A DNA stretch of 5,355 nt from the NCBI GenBank assembly GCA_020846375.1, contig JADLDZ010000290.1, positions 1 through 5,355 of the forward strand, read 5' to 3'. A program made the position numbers and the translations under genes. This stretch comes from Nitrospirales bacterium (lineage in GTDB: Bacteria; Nitrospirota; Thermodesulfovibrionia; Thermodesulfovibrionales; Dissulfurispiraceae). The notes beneath the pieces were generated by a model. It saw nothing but the letters and a program-made list of their open reading frames with translations. It was not told where the DNA came from and searched no databases. Of the stretch, positions 5,100 to 5,355 are shown piece after piece. Numbering within the stretch: the stretch's first letter is position 1; each line of letters opens with the position of its first letter.

Positions 5100-5144
5100 A
5101 TGAGAGAGGGCAAGATGGCTTCAGGGAATGACCCTTCGCAATAA
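5100..5144 (+). CDS. Micro-ORF of 14 codons with a good ribosome site
   Basis: AGGAG at 5088-5092 stands 7 nt before ATG, opening MREGKMASGNDPSQ and ending at TAA 5142-5144, 24 bp after the receiver protein stop. The spacing and ribosome site are as good as those of the real genes here. The peptide has no recognisable features. It may be a small protein, the surviving start of a lost gene, or chance. Confidence 0.3.
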   Translation: MREGKMASGNDPSQ

Positions 5145-5227
5145 CAGAAACAAGAGAGAAATCAGCGAAAAACAGAGTGAGACAGAAGACGGAGGGATTT
5201 CTCGCCTGTCAGTACAAGCATTCCCTC

Positions 5228-5254
5228 TGTCATTGCGAGCAGAGCGAAGCAATC
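5228..5254. repeat. REP-like dispersed palindrome (TGTCATTGCGAG family)
   Basis: CTGTCATTGCGAG followed by CGAAGCAATC is the core of an intergenic palindrome I recall from many bacterial genomes, usually longer (TGTCATTGCGAGGAGCGAAG and on to GCAATC). Here the middle is shortened to CAGAG. ATTGC (5232-5236) pairs with GCAAT (5249-5253). Its position between two converging genes is typical. The surrounding gap 5145-5308 otherwise shows only a weak 8-bp inverted repeat (GAGAAATC 5156-5163, GATTTCTC 5196-5203). Confidence 0.65.
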
Positions 5255-5296
5255 ACAAGGAGATATTCACTGACCGGACAGTAATGATGATGCGTT

Positions 5297-5336
5297 TGCC
5301 CTGGAGAGCTAATCGAGGAGATTCTTTTCCAGGGCA
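5297..5336. repeat. Inverted repeat spanning the stop of the right-edge frame
   Basis: TGCCCTGGA (5297-5305) and TCCAGGGCA (5328-5336) are perfect 9-bp arms around 22 bp. G-U pairs could extend the stem by three more positions. There is no T-run on either side, so it is not a clear terminator. An element end or a mRNA 3' stem is possible. Confidence 0.5.
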
Positions 5337-5355
5337 TACCTCGTCAACTCAGCCG
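5309..5355 (-). CDS. Probable C-terminal end of a convergent gene, product not identified (partial)
   Basis: On the minus strand the frame enters from the right edge and reads AELTRYALEKNLLD before TAG (5311-5309). The amphipathic, leucine- and charge-rich composition looks like a genuine helical C-terminus rather than random translation. Only 15 codons including the stop are visible, so the family cannot be named. The gene would converge on the membrane receiver gene. Confidence 0.35.
   Translation of the reverse strand, partial: AELTRYALEKNLLD

Noticed and set aside
1..5355. tRNA, rRNA, CRISPR array, integrase or complete insertion sequence
   Set aside because: I saw no cloverleaf with a CCA end, no rRNA core segments, no regularly spaced repeats with unique spacers, and no transposase or integrase motifs on either strand.

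Overview
The window most resembles an anaerobic, cytochrome-rich bacterium of the Desulfobacterota (Geobacter-like) or Nitrospirota type. This is an inference from four things: a very heme-rich c-type cytochrome with PpcA-like triheme modules, C5-pathway heme synthesis (hemL), a rubrerythrin-type diiron protein, and a copy of a dispersed palindrome (core CTGTCATTGCGAG ... GCAATC) that I know from many genomes of this kind. No marker in the window fixes the phylum.

Left part, minus strand (1-2610): hemL (2610 to 1315) is followed after 32 bp by a membrane-anchored multiheme cytochrome that starts at 1282 and runs off the left edge. The visible 427 residues hold a four-heme NapC/NirT-type quinol-oxidising module, one extra heme, and tandem triheme c7 modules with a 77-78 residue period. 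There are 11 intact CXXCH sites and one damaged site (CYACP). The pair looks like an operon linking heme supply to electron export from the quinone pool.

Middle, plus strand (2611-3826): a divergent control region separates hemL from a 162-residue ferritin-like diiron protein with an extended -10 promoter and a strong ribosome site. Next comes a 123-residue DksA/TraR-family zinc-finger regulator with its own near-consensus promoter (TTGACA, 17 bp, TATAGT), whose -35 box lies inside a 14-bp inverted repeat. The two suggest oxidative-stress defence and transcriptional stress control, independently transcribed.

Right part (3827-5355): about 360 bp without a convincing long gene contains hairpins, a 13-bp-period direct repeat, an orphan TATAAT, a plausible promoter and a possible 13-codon leader that overlaps the next start by ATGA. 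That start opens a 296-residue membrane protein with four predicted transmembrane segments, the first third of a PAS domain and a complete response-regulator receiver domain. The rest of the PAS domain and the whole histidine-kinase core are missing, as if cut out in frame. The last 280 bp are mostly non-coding: a 14-codon micro-ORF, a REP-like palindrome, and the likely last 15 codons of a convergent minus-strand gene whose stop lies inside an inverted repeat.

Most of the window is ordinary. The parts most worth a second look are the NapC-c7 fusion with its damaged heme site, and the kinase-less membrane-PAS-receiver protein.
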